64,000 bases of DNA, taken from NCBI RefSeq assembly GCF_027942295.1, contig NZ_CP101416.1:1-64000 (forward strand). The letters run 5' to 3'. Below, piece after piece: positions 54,807 through 62,951 of this stretch. The stretch is from Pseudanabaena sp. Chao 1811. Its GTDB lineage: Bacteria > Cyanobacteriota > Cyanobacteriia > Pseudanabaenales > Pseudanabaenaceae. The position numbers and the translations under genes are program-made. How positions within the stretch are numbered: the stretch's first letter is position 1; each line of letters starts with the position of its first letter. The notes beneath the pieces were generated by a model. That model saw only the letters and a program-made list of their open reading frames with translations. It ran no database searches and was not told the origin of the DNA.

Positions 54807-56021
54807 TTACTTATTTTTTGCCAATGTTTGCTCAATCATTTTAATTAGTTCAGCTTCTTCAGGCGTGACAATCCCATCTAGCATGGCAAATTTCTGACAT
54901 TGAGCGCACAAAAATAACGCAAACTCTGGTTTGATATCGCTGAGCAAAGTTTCAAGGGGCATCGGCGCATCAATGTAACTAGCGATCGCATTGATCGACT
55001 CAGATTTGAGGTTAGCTGCTCTCAAGTCATTTAAAATCTCTTCCTTATTTTTATCTTGATTGCCAGCTAAGATTATATGCACAAGAATCTGATCAATGAT
55101 TTCTTCCTGTGGAAGAGCACTTTTTAAAATCTCCTCACTATCTTTCTGAATTGCTTCTAATTTCTCCTCAAAATTGACAGGATTGAGTTTAGCTTCATAA
55201 AACGCGCAACTTGCCTGCCCCAAGGTATAAAGCATCACTGCATTAGAACTTACCGCAATCACTGAGCCAGCAATGGGAATATTCCTAAGCATTCCTAACC
55301 CTGCTTTGATTGCCATTTTGCCGCCAAAAGCTAATCCAAATACTGCGGCAACTTCACCTTTTCTGGTCGAATCCTGAAGATCCATTCCATAGGCACTGGC
55401 AATTTGATAGACCATTTCGGCTTGAAGTGTAGTTGTAGCAATGAGATCGCCCGCAAAAAATATAGCTGCTGCCCCAGGAACAATCGAGGTCGCAAATCCA
55501 CTAGCACCTGCAAATACTGTCTTTTGTTTGATAATCCTTTGGGCTATTTGATTAGCTGAATCCTTGGGATACTTCTGTTGAAGTCGCTTAACCTCAGTTT
55601 CTGCCTTGCTAACATCAACTTGCTCTAGTATTTGCAACAACCAATCAGCCTTGAAGGTTTGAGCAACTTTTTTAATCAAAAAATTGTTTCCGATCGCGTC
55701 GATCGCCTGTCCCGTCGTACTAGTTGCTGTCGAGATGCCGCCAACTACCGCACCACCAAAGGTTTTAGACAATGCTCCAACCGCACCGCCAACTGCTCCT
55801 GCGGCATTCCCAATGGAATCTCCCGCTACAACCATAGAGCCACTAACCGCACTAGCTGCTCCACCGACTGCATTACCTACCGATCCTGCTACTCCAGAGA
55901 CCGCTCCAAATACTTTTCCCCATCTCCCCTGCTTCTGATTGGCTATAGGTGTAGTCATTGCGGAATCTATGTTGGGAACTTCTTCTATAGATTCAGAGTT
56001 ATCAATAGGCTCAGTTGTCAT
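54807..56021 (-). CDS. Gly/Ala-rich EcsC-like membrane-associated protein
   Basis: The 404-residue protein has an N-terminal region (about 30-125) of repeated Gly/Ala/Val/Ser blocks (AVGGAASAVSGS, NAAGAVGGAVGA, AVVGGISTATST) resembling glycine-zipper segments. Next come helices with KADWLLQILEQVDV and a central hydrophobic core (GASGFATSIVPGAAAIFFAG, AVFGLAFGGKMAIKAGLG) like EcsC or DUF697 proteins. The acidic C-terminus (MLDGIVTPEEAELIKMIEQ) resembles the end of a TerB-like domain. It may interact with membranes; function unknown. It is divergent from the HNH operon. Confidence 0.65.
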   Translation of the reverse strand: MTTEPIDNSESIEEVPNIDSAMTTPIANQKQGRWGKVFGAVSGVAGSVGNAVGGAASAVSGSMVVAGDSIGNAAGAVGGAVGALSKTFGGAVVGGISTATSTTGQAIDAIGNNFLIKKVAQTFKADWLLQILEQVDVSKAETEVKRLQQKYPKDSANQIAQRIIKQKTVFAGASGFATSIVPGAAAIFFAGDLIATTTLQAEMVYQIASAYGMDLQDSTRKGEVAAVFGLAFGGKMAIKAGLGMLRNIPIAGSVIAVSSNAVMLYTLGQASCAFYEAKLNPVNFEEKLEAIQKDSEEILKSALPQEEIIDQILVHIILAGNQDKNKEEILNDLRAANLKSESINAIASYIDAPMPLETLLSDIKPEFALFLCAQCQKFAMLDGIVTPEEAELIKMIEQTLAKNK

Positions 56022-56285
56022 CTTGATTACCTTATTACAGTTTCTCTAGAATTTTTTTAGCTATTTATCCTAAATGATAACGCGATCGCCTAAACAAGTG
56101 TCAGTAATTTAGCAGTTTGATTGATGATGGTAATAGGGATGAGACACTCTGAAAATCTGTCTACTTAAGAACATTCAGTCTGGATTATACGCTTTTGTAT
56201 TGTCTAGATATATTGATAAGAGTAAACTAGTCATAAGATTATTATGTAAAAGTCCTTGGACTTAAGTGGCAAAAGTGAAATATAC

Positions 56286-57962
56286 ATGACAAGAAAGCAT
56301 CCTACCGAGCTAACTATAAAACGTCTTTTCAGTCGTTCTGGTAATCGTTGTGCTTTTCCAGATTGCAATCAAATAATTGCTACGGATGAAGGACATTTAG
56401 TAGGCGAAGTATGCCATATTGAGGCTGCGTCAAAAGGTGGTGAGAGGTATAATCCTCAGCAGTCTGAAGATGAAAGAGCTTCTTTCGAGAATCTTATAAT
56501 ACTGTGTCGTAATCATCATGCTGTTACTAATGACACCGTAAAGTATACGGTTGACGTTCTTAGAAAAATGAAAGCCGATCATGAGGTTAAGTTTTCTCGG
56601 CAATCTTATGAGGTTCCGCAAAACATTTTGAGTGAAGCCATAGCTCAATATAACGAAACTATTAATAGAGTTGAAGAAAATACTGAAGAGATACTCGCAA
56701 TCAATAGAAAGTTGCTAGAAAAAATAGAAAGTGGAAAATTTTTAGTACAAACTGAACAAGAGGTATTACTTCCTAATATAGCAATCGCAAAAATTTTAAG
56801 AAAAGCAGAAGCTGAAAATCATGGCATCAAATTTTCTATTAGCAATTTAGATACTGATGGAAATGTAACCATCAAACTTATCCCAACACCTGAAGCTGAC
56901 AATCTTAATATTGGTAAAGTTATATTTCCTAACACACAAGCAGGACAGTCTGGAAAAATAAAATTTATTTCAGCAATGGAGAAAGGAGAAAGTGTACATC
57001 TTGAAGCAGATGAATATATATGGGAGTCAAGCATAACTTTCCCAGTTATTGGAAACCCTCCTTTACAGTCAGGAGGGTTGTCTTTTTCAAGAGAGATTCC
57101 AAATATTACAATTCCAGTTCGATTAGAGATAGCACCAGAAGGACAATCTCCAGTAGCTGTTAATATGACTAACATGACGATCATTCGCTTCGGCACGCAA
57201 GAAGTTGAATTTCTTCTTAAAGGCGGACAGCTTATAGGGGAAATGACATTAGTATCTAATTTAAAGAGTGACAAGACAATTCTTACTTATACAGGTGTCT
57301 ATCCATCTACAATAAATGCTGTTCAAGCAAAGAAAAGTTACTTAATGCACTCTGCTTTTTTACGTGAATCAAATTTTAAAATCATTTCGCTTGAAAATGA
57401 AAAAATTATCCTAGAGGATTTAGGTAGTGAGATCAATTCAAATCTTAATACAGATTATTTTGATAAAGCTATAAGGTTTCTTGATATTCTCATTAAAATC
57501 AACCAAGAACTTGGAATTGATCTTAGACTTCCAGAATCCATAGATCCAGATACATTCAGTAGTGCCTTATACCTTGAAAATGTATTTGCAAATGGGAAGT
57601 TGTTTGAATCTCGTAGAGGAGAAGTATCTTACACTTATGAAAAATCTAAAGCCTTTAGCTTTATAGAGGTAATGAAGGATATGTATTCCGTAGAAACAAA
57701 ATCTTCGCAAACTTTACGGATGCGACATGAAGTGTCTTTTGACTTCCTTGAACAAAAAATTTTTCTTGGAGAAGCTATATTGATTTTCACAAATGTTTTA
57801 CTTGCTAAATCTATACAAGAAATTGAACAAGAAATTAGTTTGCTGTCTGATGGCGAAGAGATTGATATTTTAATAAAATATGATAAAGCAATAAGATATT
57901 TCCCTAAATGGTTTTCTGATAAGAATGATGAGTATGCAGAAATGGTAATACAACAGTTATGA
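56286..57962 (+). CDS. HNH-nuclease-domain protein with large uncharacterised C-terminus
   Basis: From the ATG at 56286 (a TTG at 56256 is in frame but unlikely) the product has 558 residues. Residues 20-80 form an HNH finger: C22 and C27 (CAFPDC), H44 in CHIEAA, the N of FENLIIL and C74-x2-H77-H78 in CRNHH. A coiled-coil linker (about 110-150) leads to a beta-rich middle (about 175-320) and a helical C-terminus (about 395-558) that I do not recognise. The gene has no HIP1 octamer and is AT-rich, unlike most neighbours, suggesting transfer. Its TGA overlaps the ATG of the next gene (ATGA), so it is coupled to the toxin-antitoxin pair. A defence role is inferred from architecture and context. 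Confidence 0.8.
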   Translation: MTRKHPTELTIKRLFSRSGNRCAFPDCNQIIATDEGHLVGEVCHIEAASKGGERYNPQQSEDERASFENLIILCRNHHAVTNDTVKYTVDVLRKMKADHEVKFSRQSYEVPQNILSEAIAQYNETINRVEENTEEILAINRKLLEKIESGKFLVQTEQEVLLPNIAIAKILRKAEAENHGIKFSISNLDTDGNVTIKLIPTPEADNLNIGKVIFPNTQAGQSGKIKFISAMEKGESVHLEADEYIWESSITFPVIGNPPLQSGGLSFSREIPNITIPVRLEIAPEGQSPVAVNMTNMTIIRFGTQEVEFLLKGGQLIGEMTLVSNLKSDKTILTYTGVYPSTINAVQAKKSYLMHSAFLRESNFKIISLENEKIILEDLGSEINSNLNTDYFDKAIRFLDILIKINQELGIDLRLPESIDPDTFSSALYLENVFANGKLFESRRGEVSYTYEKSKAFSFIEVMKDMYSVETKSSQTLRMRHEVSFDFLEQKIFLGEAILIFTNVLLAKSIQEIEQEISLLSDGEEIDILIKYDKAIRYFPKWFSDKNDEYAEMVIQQL

Positions 57963-58174
57963 AACCCACAGTTATATATCTTCCTCAAGAAACCGAACAA
58001 GTCCTTGAGCGACTTTCTGTTCAAGGAGGCAAAACACCTTCGGAAATTATTCAAGAAGCAATCCAACTTTATGTTGTGAACAAGAAAAAGACATTGCCTA
58101 AATGCGTTGGCATGGGTAAAAGTGGCATCTCCGATCTCTCTGAAAGAGTTGATGAACTGCTTTGGAAAGAATGA
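57959..58174 (+). CDS. Ribbon-helix-helix (CopG-like) antitoxin
   Basis: The 71-residue protein starts KPTVIYLPQETEQVLERLS and continues GGKTPSEIIQEAIQLY, a strand-helix-helix pattern of CopG-type DNA-binding antitoxins. The C-terminal tail (GMGKSGISDLSERVDELLW) is of the kind that wraps around a PIN toxin. Its start overlaps the HNH stop by 4 bases and its stop overlaps the PIN toxin start by 4 bases. It probably represses the operon and neutralises the toxin. Confidence 0.88.
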   Translation: MKPTVIYLPQETEQVLERLSVQGGKTPSEIIQEAIQLYVVNKKKTLPKCVGMGKSGISDLSERVDELLWKE

Positions 58175-58581
58175 TTAGAGTTATTGCTGATACTGGCGCA
58201 ATCATTGCCCTACTTGACGAAGACGACAAACACCATGCCGCAGTTGTTGAAGTCGCTCAATCCTTTGATCTGCTGATTCCTGTTACAGTTCTACCCGAAG
58301 TAGACTACTTAGTTACAAAATATCTTGGTGAAGCAGTTGTCAGATCTTTTCTAGAGGCAATGACAGAGGGCGCATTTATCTATTTACCGATAGAGATTGA
58401 AGAAATTCGGCGCACTACAGAAATTATGGCTCGATATTCTGATATTCCGATTGGCTTTGTTGATGCTAGTTTGGTAGCCCTTGCCGAAAGTCATAATATT
58501 CATAAGATTTTGACCTTAGATCGCCGCCACTTTAATATTATTAGACCTGAAGGAATCGACTACTTAGAGCTATTGCCGTAA
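58171..58581 (+). CDS. vapC: VapC-type PIN-domain toxin
   Basis: The 136-residue PIN-domain ribonuclease has the acidic residues D7 (IADTGAI), E43 (LPEVDYL), D98 (GFVDASL) and D117 (LTLDRRHF), which fit a metal-dependent active site. The frame could also open at 58162, but MIRVIADTG at 58171 gives an ATGA overlap with the antitoxin stop, so I chose it. VapC toxins cut tRNA or rRNA and are held inactive by the partner antitoxin. It ends the HNH operon. Confidence 0.9.
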   Translation: MIRVIADTGAIIALLDEDDKHHAAVVEVAQSFDLLIPVTVLPEVDYLVTKYLGEAVVRSFLEAMTEGAFIYLPIEIEEIRRTTEIMARYSDIPIGFVDASLVALAESHNIHKILTLDRRHFNIIRPEGIDYLELLP

Positions 58582-58751
58582 TCTAGAAAGACAATCATAG
58601 GTAAAGCTTTACATCATCTGGACGATCGCTATCAATACTTTCGTTAAACCATTGTCAAGTCATTTCAGCATCTACCGCAATTACGCCTAGCGATCGCTAT
58701 AAAAGCTATAAAATATTGCAGCAATCAGATCGATTAGATACTTAATTTCCT

Positions 58752-59882
58752 ATGGCAATCAAACGGCGGCAGTTATTGATATTAGGTGGATTGGCTCTTG
58801 GTGCTGGGATTGGTGGCGCGGCAGTTTCGGGAATCTTGAGTCGTAACAGTCAAGCGATCGCCCCCGCAGATCCTAAAGCAACTACAGCCAATAATCCTAA
58901 ACCCACCAAATCAACTGTTGCGCGATCGCCAAATCCTGCACCTAAAGGACTATATGCCCCTGCGCGAGGTGATGTACGGATAGTCGTGATTAGTGATCTT
59001 AATAGTGCCTATGGCTCAACTGACTATATTGCTCAGGTCAAACAGGCGATCGCCTTTGTGCCAGCTTGGGAACCAGACTTAGTATTATGTGGCGGCGATA
59101 TGGTGGCAGGACAAGACAATAGTCTCAAACCATCGGAAATAGAAGCTATGTGGCAAGGCTTTGATAAGCATATTGCTGCACCAATCCGTAAAGCGAAACT
59201 TCCCTTTGGATTTACGATTGGGAATCACGATGCATCAGGTTCATCCTTTGGAGGGAAGTCAACCTTTGAGAACGATCGCAATGCTGTGATTAAATATTGG
59301 CAAGATCCCAAGCATGATGCGAATTTGAACTTTGTCGATCGCGCAGGATTTCCCTTCTACTATACATTTGCCCAAAATGATATTTTCTTTTTAACTTGGG
59401 ATGCTTCCACATCAGAGATTCCATCGGATCAGTTGAAATGGGCAGAAAAAAGTCTCGCGAGCGAAGCTGCTCAAAAAGCGAAGTTACGCATTGCGATCGG
59501 GCATTTGCCCCTCTATGCGGTTGCCAAGGGACGCGAGACGGCAGGTAATTATCTAGATGATGCCGATCGCTTAAGAGCTTTGTTTGAGAAATACAACGTT
59601 CACACCTACATTAGTGGACATGATCACGCCTATTATCCCGCCCATAAAGGGAAATTGGAACTTCTGAATGCAGGTGTTTTAGGCGATGGACCACGCCGCC
59701 TTTTGAGTGGTGATATTCCCCCAAATCGGACTGTTTCCGTCATCGATATTAAGCTAGAAACTGCGGAAACAATTTATACAACCTACGACATGGATACGCT
59801 CAAGGTTATCGATCAGAGTACTTTACCTCGCTACATTGATGCGCCTAACGGTCGCATTACCCGCCGTGATATCAAGATCTAA
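58752..59882 (+). CDS. Exported calcineurin-like metallophosphoesterase
   Basis: The 376-residue protein begins MAIKRRQLLILGG with a Tat-type signal (RRQLL then a hydrophobic stretch), then a Pro/Ala-rich linker (about 38-65). Phosphoesterase motifs are VVISDLN (D82), CGGDMV (about 113-118), GNHD (157-160), IGHLPLY and SGHDHAYYP near residue 288. In motif I the usual D-x-H is D-x-N here, so one metal ligand differs. It would be folded before export to the periplasm. Substrate unknown. Confidence 0.85.
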   Translation: MAIKRRQLLILGGLALGAGIGGAAVSGILSRNSQAIAPADPKATTANNPKPTKSTVARSPNPAPKGLYAPARGDVRIVVISDLNSAYGSTDYIAQVKQAIAFVPAWEPDLVLCGGDMVAGQDNSLKPSEIEAMWQGFDKHIAAPIRKAKLPFGFTIGNHDASGSSFGGKSTFENDRNAVIKYWQDPKHDANLNFVDRAGFPFYYTFAQNDIFFLTWDASTSEIPSDQLKWAEKSLASEAAQKAKLRIAIGHLPLYAVAKGRETAGNYLDDADRLRALFEKYNVHTYISGHDHAYYPAHKGKLELLNAGVLGDGPRRLLSGDIPPNRTVSVIDIKLETAETIYTTYDMDTLKVIDQSTLPRYIDAPNGRITRRDIKI

Positions 59883-59911
59883 CAAAATAAGCACTTCGTG
59901 CTTATTTTGTT
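59881..59911 (+). terminator. Terminator overlapping the phosphoesterase stop codon
   Basis: A perfect 14-bp stem AACAAAATAAGCAC and complement with a TTC loop begins inside the TAA stop. Confidence 0.75.
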
Positions 59912-60034
59912 AAAAAAGGGAACCTTGTATATTGTTGTTTCCGAAAGTGCAACCAGATGAACTCTCTATTATTTGAGTGATATCGTAAAGACAGTAGAAA
60001 TGAAAATATCAAAAAATAAAAGAGAGTTAATCCT

Positions 60035-60766
60035 ATGCGTCCCTTAACTACATTTGTTCTTAGTCTTGCCTTTTGCGTTCCCTCGATCGCAATCATTGCC
60101 CCTTCCGCAAAAGCCCAAGAAAGTTCGGCAAGCATTCAAGCCATTAAAAATGAGCGCGTTATCACCGTCACAGGTCGAGGGGAAAGATCCGTCAAAACTA
60201 CCAAAGCGAGAATTCAACTAGGAGTTACTGCCGAGGGTAAAACCGCGATCGCTGTTCAAGGAGAAATTGGTCGGCAAGCCAATAGCATTGTTTCGCGACT
60301 ACAACAACTAGGCGTAGAAAAGCTCCAAACTACGAGCATTCAACTTAATCCCAAATATGTCTATGAAAACAATCGTCAACGTCAAGATGGATTTACGGGA
60401 CAAACAAGTGTCAGCTTTGTCGTAGACATAGATAAAGCAGGTTCTACCCTTGATGCAGCAGTTAACTCAGGGGCAAATCAAATTGAGCAAATCACCTTTA
60501 TCGCTACGGATGCGGAGTTAAATGCTGCCAAACAACTGGCACTTCAGGATGCGGTGAAAGACGCTCAAACTCAGTCCAATACAGTTTTGGGTGCTTTAGG
60601 TTTTACAGCTAAAACTATCAAGACAATTAACGTTGGGGAATCAGCGATCGCCTATCCAGTTCCACAACCACGTTTACAAGCATTTGCAAAGGATGCCAAC
60701 TCCGTACCGATTTTAGGTGGTGAGCAGAAAGTCGATGCTTCTGTCACTTTGCAAATCACCTACTAA
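60035..60766 (+). CDS. Periplasmic SIMPL-domain (DUF541) protein
   Basis: The 243-residue product has a signal peptide (about 1-26, cleavage near AKAQE), followed by a SIMPL domain: VITVTGRGERSVKTTKARIQ, GRQANSIVSRLQQLGVEKLQ, TTSIQLNPKY and the C-terminal VDASVTLQITY. The family includes periplasmic and outer-membrane proteins of uncertain role, some linked to oxidative stress. It stands alone, about 150 bases behind the phosphoesterase gene with a terminator between. Confidence 0.9.
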   Translation: MRPLTTFVLSLAFCVPSIAIIAPSAKAQESSASIQAIKNERVITVTGRGERSVKTTKARIQLGVTAEGKTAIAVQGEIGRQANSIVSRLQQLGVEKLQTTSIQLNPKYVYENNRQRQDGFTGQTSVSFVVDIDKAGSTLDAAVNSGANQIEQITFIATDAELNAAKQLALQDAVKDAQTQSNTVLGALGFTAKTIKTINVGESAIAYPVPQPRLQAFAKDANSVPILGGEQKVDASVTLQITY

Positions 60767-60772
60767 GTAGCT

Positions 60773-60813
60773 AAAAAGCTATAGCGCACGCTGCGCGTGC
60801 GCCATAGCTTTTT
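60773..60813 (+). terminator. Hairpin after the SIMPL gene
   Basis: The 19-base arms around AAAAAGCTATAGCGCACGC pair with one mismatch and end in TTTTT on the plus strand. It starts 7 bases past the stop codon. Confidence 0.75.
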
Positions 60814-60888
60814 GAATCTGGAATTATGCCCAGATGCTTACTGCTGATTTCCCCCTAACTAATGCGAGTTTGGGATAACTTGAAACGG

Positions 60889-60925
60889 TATGAGAGAGGG
60901 TTGGCGTAGCCAACCCTCTCTCATA
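60889..60925. repeat. 17-bp perfect hairpin (AGAGAGGGTTGGC type)
   Basis: Arms TATGAGAGAGGGTTGGC and complement surround a GTA loop, in the 330-base gap between the SIMPL gene and the small ORF at 61099. Confidence 0.65.
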
Positions 60926-60968
60926 TATTCCAGCTTAACCTGAACTAACGTTAGCTATCTATAACCTC

Positions 60969-61007
60969 AATAACGAAAGACGAAGCAAGCCTCCGTCTTT
61001 CGTTATT
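60969..61007. repeat. 14-bp hairpin (ACGAAAGACG type)
   Basis: Arms AATAACGAAAGACG and complement surround an 11-base loop. It is the third stem-loop of this gap; it lies about 90 bases upstream of the small gene. Confidence 0.55.
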
Positions 61008-61098
61008 TGGACTTTTCTCAGCTAAATAACTATTGTTTTTTAGGACAAAATCAATAAATATTTTGTAGGAATCAAGATGCAAATTTTCAGAGTAAGCA

Positions 61099-61413
61099 AT
61101 GAAATTGAAGTTGACAAATATACCTGTAGCATTAAGTGATTTTGGCGCATATTTAAAAGCTAGCGGTAGAAGATTTCAGTGGCTTGCCCCCAAGAGAGAC
61201 ACCCAATTTCGGACGATCGCATGGTCAAGTGGCACGATCTTACTGTTGCGGGTGCTATTACCAAACCGCAAGTATGCAATAGCTAGAATCTATTGTGCCA
61301 ATCCAGAGATCTTAAAAAAGACCCGCCAACATTTACTAAATGGCGATCGCCTCTCGGTAAAACTAGGCTTTCAATTGACGCGATCGATGTGGTGCACGAT
61401 TCCTCAAGTTTAA
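61099..61413 (+). CDS. Small basic protein of unknown function
   Basis: The 104-residue product starts MKLKLTNIPVALSDFGAYL and is strongly basic, with a hydrophobic strand-like centre (TILLLRVLLPNRKYAIARIY). I recognise no family. HIP1 sequences inside it agree with resident DNA. It stands alone between hairpin-rich gaps. The absence of a clear ribosome-binding site keeps confidence moderate. Confidence 0.5.
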   Translation: MKLKLTNIPVALSDFGAYLKASGRRFQWLAPKRDTQFRTIAWSSGTILLLRVLLPNRKYAIARIYCANPEILKKTRQHLLNGDRLSVKLGFQLTRSMWCTIPQV

Positions 61414-61442
61414 AATTTGAGAAGTCATACTCCTTTCCTAGT

Positions 61443-61487
61443 CAAGAAACAGAGGTGCGGGGCGAAGTCCCGCACCTCTGTTTCTTG
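61443..61487 (+). terminator. 19-bp hairpin after the small ORF
   Basis: Arms CAAGAAACAGAGGTGCGGG and complement pair perfectly around a 7-base loop, 29 bases past the stop. The right arm is followed by GTTTTAT. Confidence 0.6.
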
Positions 61488-61636
61488 GTTTTATATGTCT
61501 ATTTCTTCGGTGGGAAGGGAGTATTTGGTTAGACTTTACAAATTATCGACTTGGTTTTAGGGAGAGCGCAAAGCGCTATAAACTAAATAACAATAAGCAA
61601 GCAATAAATTGCTGCATCCTGAGTCAACACTGGTAT

Positions 61637-62431
61637 ATGAGAAAGCTACTAAAGGGTTTACATAAGTTTCAATCGTCCTATTTCCCTGCCAACCAAGAAA
61701 TTTTTGAACAACTCGCCGAAGGACAAAAACCGCGAGTATTGTTTATCACTTGCTCCGATTCGCGGATCGTGCCACATCTAATTACCCAGTCAGGTGTCGG
61801 CGAGCTATTTGTAATCCGTAATGCAGGAAACTTAGTACCGCCCTTTGGTGCTGCCAATGGTGGCGAAGGCGCAGCGATCGAATATGCCATTCATGTCCTC
61901 GGCATTGAGCAGGTCATTATCTGCGGTCACTCTAACTGTGGCGCGATGAAGGGCTTATTGAAGCTGGAAAAACTCAGAACTGAGATGCCTCTAGTCTATG
62001 AATGGTTGCAACATGCTGAGTCAACCCGTCGCCTAATTCAGGAAAATTACGCTGATACCAAGGGTGAAGAGTTGCTGGCAATTACAATGGCGGAGAATGT
62101 CGTCACCCAGATTGAGAATCTGAAAACTTATCCTGTCATTCGCTCAAAGTTGCATCAAAACAAGATGGCAATTTATGGCTGGATCTATGACATTGAGACA
62201 GGGGAAGTTCTTGCCTACAATCCTGAAACCGATGAGTTTGAAGTACCACAAACTCTGCTAGCCAATTCTGGTAGTGACAACAAGGGGCATTTTGTACATA
62301 CCGATGCGCCCCCAATTCCATCGGCATATCAAAAGACTGCACCTCAAACACCAACCAATAACCCCGGTGATTTACCCTCATGGATGTCTCGCGAACAAGC
62401 TGATCGCATCTATCGTGGTTCCGCCAGATAA
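61637..62431 (+). CDS. ccaA: Beta-class carbonic anhydrase (CcaA/IcfA type)
   Basis: The 264-residue enzyme interconverts carbon dioxide and bicarbonate. Zinc ligands are C39 (FITCSDSR), H98 and C101 (CGHSNCGAMKG), with the D41/R43 dyad. After the catalytic core it has an extension of about 60 residues (EVPQTLLANSGSDNKGH to RIYRGSAR), which is typical of the carboxysomal CcaA enzymes of beta-cyanobacteria. It probably sits in the carboxysome and supplies RuBisCO. It stands alone, not in a ccm cluster. Confidence 0.93.
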   Translation: MRKLLKGLHKFQSSYFPANQEIFEQLAEGQKPRVLFITCSDSRIVPHLITQSGVGELFVIRNAGNLVPPFGAANGGEGAAIEYAIHVLGIEQVIICGHSNCGAMKGLLKLEKLRTEMPLVYEWLQHAESTRRLIQENYADTKGEELLAITMAENVVTQIENLKTYPVIRSKLHQNKMAIYGWIYDIETGEVLAYNPETDEFEVPQTLLANSGSDNKGHFVHTDAPPIPSAYQKTAPQTPTNNPGDLPSWMSREQADRIYRGSAR

Positions 62432-62466
62432 ATTAAAAGCAGTGCTAAGCACTGCTTTTAATTTAT
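62428..62466. terminator. Shared terminator of ccaA and the ArsR-type gene
   Basis: An 18-bp perfect stem (ATAAATTAAAAGCAGTGC and complement, TAA loop) overlaps the stop codons of both convergent genes. Confidence 0.88.
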
Positions 62467-62760
62467 GCCATTCAACACAGCATCTAACAAATTGGGAAAA
62501 CGCGCATCTAAATCTTCGCGACGGAGGGAATTGTAATGCTGCGTTCCTTCTAAGCGCGTATACATAATTCCCATATCGCGCAACACTTTAAAGTGATGGG
62601 ACTGCGTAGATTTACTCATTTCCAAACAGAATTCGCCGCAGGTAATCTCTTCCTGTGTTGCTAGCATTTTCACAATTTGGAGGCGCGTTGGATCGCTGAG
62701 GGCATAGAGCACTCCAGTGAGAGAAATATTTTCGCGATCGGGATGTTGATATTGACGCAT
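62458..62760 (-). CDS. ArsR-family winged-helix repressor
   Basis: From the ATG at 62760 (a TTG lies 9 bases upstream) the product has 100 residues: a dimerisation helix, LSDPTRLQIVKML, the recognition region CGEFCLEMSKSTQSHHFKVLRDMGIM and a wing RLEGTQHYNSLR. The two cysteines in CGEFC could sense thiol-reactive compounds. It is divergent from the Old Yellow Enzyme gene and a palindrome lies in the gap, so it probably represses that gene and itself. Inducer unknown. Confidence 0.9.
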   Translation of the reverse strand: MRQYQHPDRENISLTGVLYALSDPTRLQIVKMLATQEEITCGEFCLEMSKSTQSHHFKVLRDMGIMYTRLEGTQHYNSLRREDLDARFPNLLDAVLNGIN

Positions 62761-62894
62761 CACAGACAACTTTAAACAAATCTATCCATATCATTTTGAT
62801 GACGAACTAAGCTTGGTGCAGTGCATCATGCTTAGTATCTCAAAAGAAATAAATTCTAGAAAGGATACCATTACATTATTGCATAAAGTTTTAT

Positions 62895-62914
62895 TGTTCG
62901 CTTATAATCGAACA
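62895..62914 (+). promoter_or_regulatory. Operator palindrome overlapping a -10 box, upstream of the Old Yellow Enzyme gene
   Basis: TGTTCG-N8-CGAACA is a perfect 6+6 inverted repeat, and its spacer contains TATAAT (62903-62908). A regulator bound here would block RNA polymerase. It lies about 38 bases upstream of the ATG at 62952. The -35 match (TTGCAT, 62879-62884) is weak. Confidence 0.6.
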
Positions 62915-62951
62915 TTAGAAATCCAAACCTTCCTACATAACAATTAAACCC

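Noticed and set aside
56286-57962. Cap5-type CBASS effector (HNH plus SAVED domain)
   Set aside because: The N-terminal HNH finger fits, but I see no SAVED-like region in the C-terminus and no nucleotidyltransferase gene nearby.
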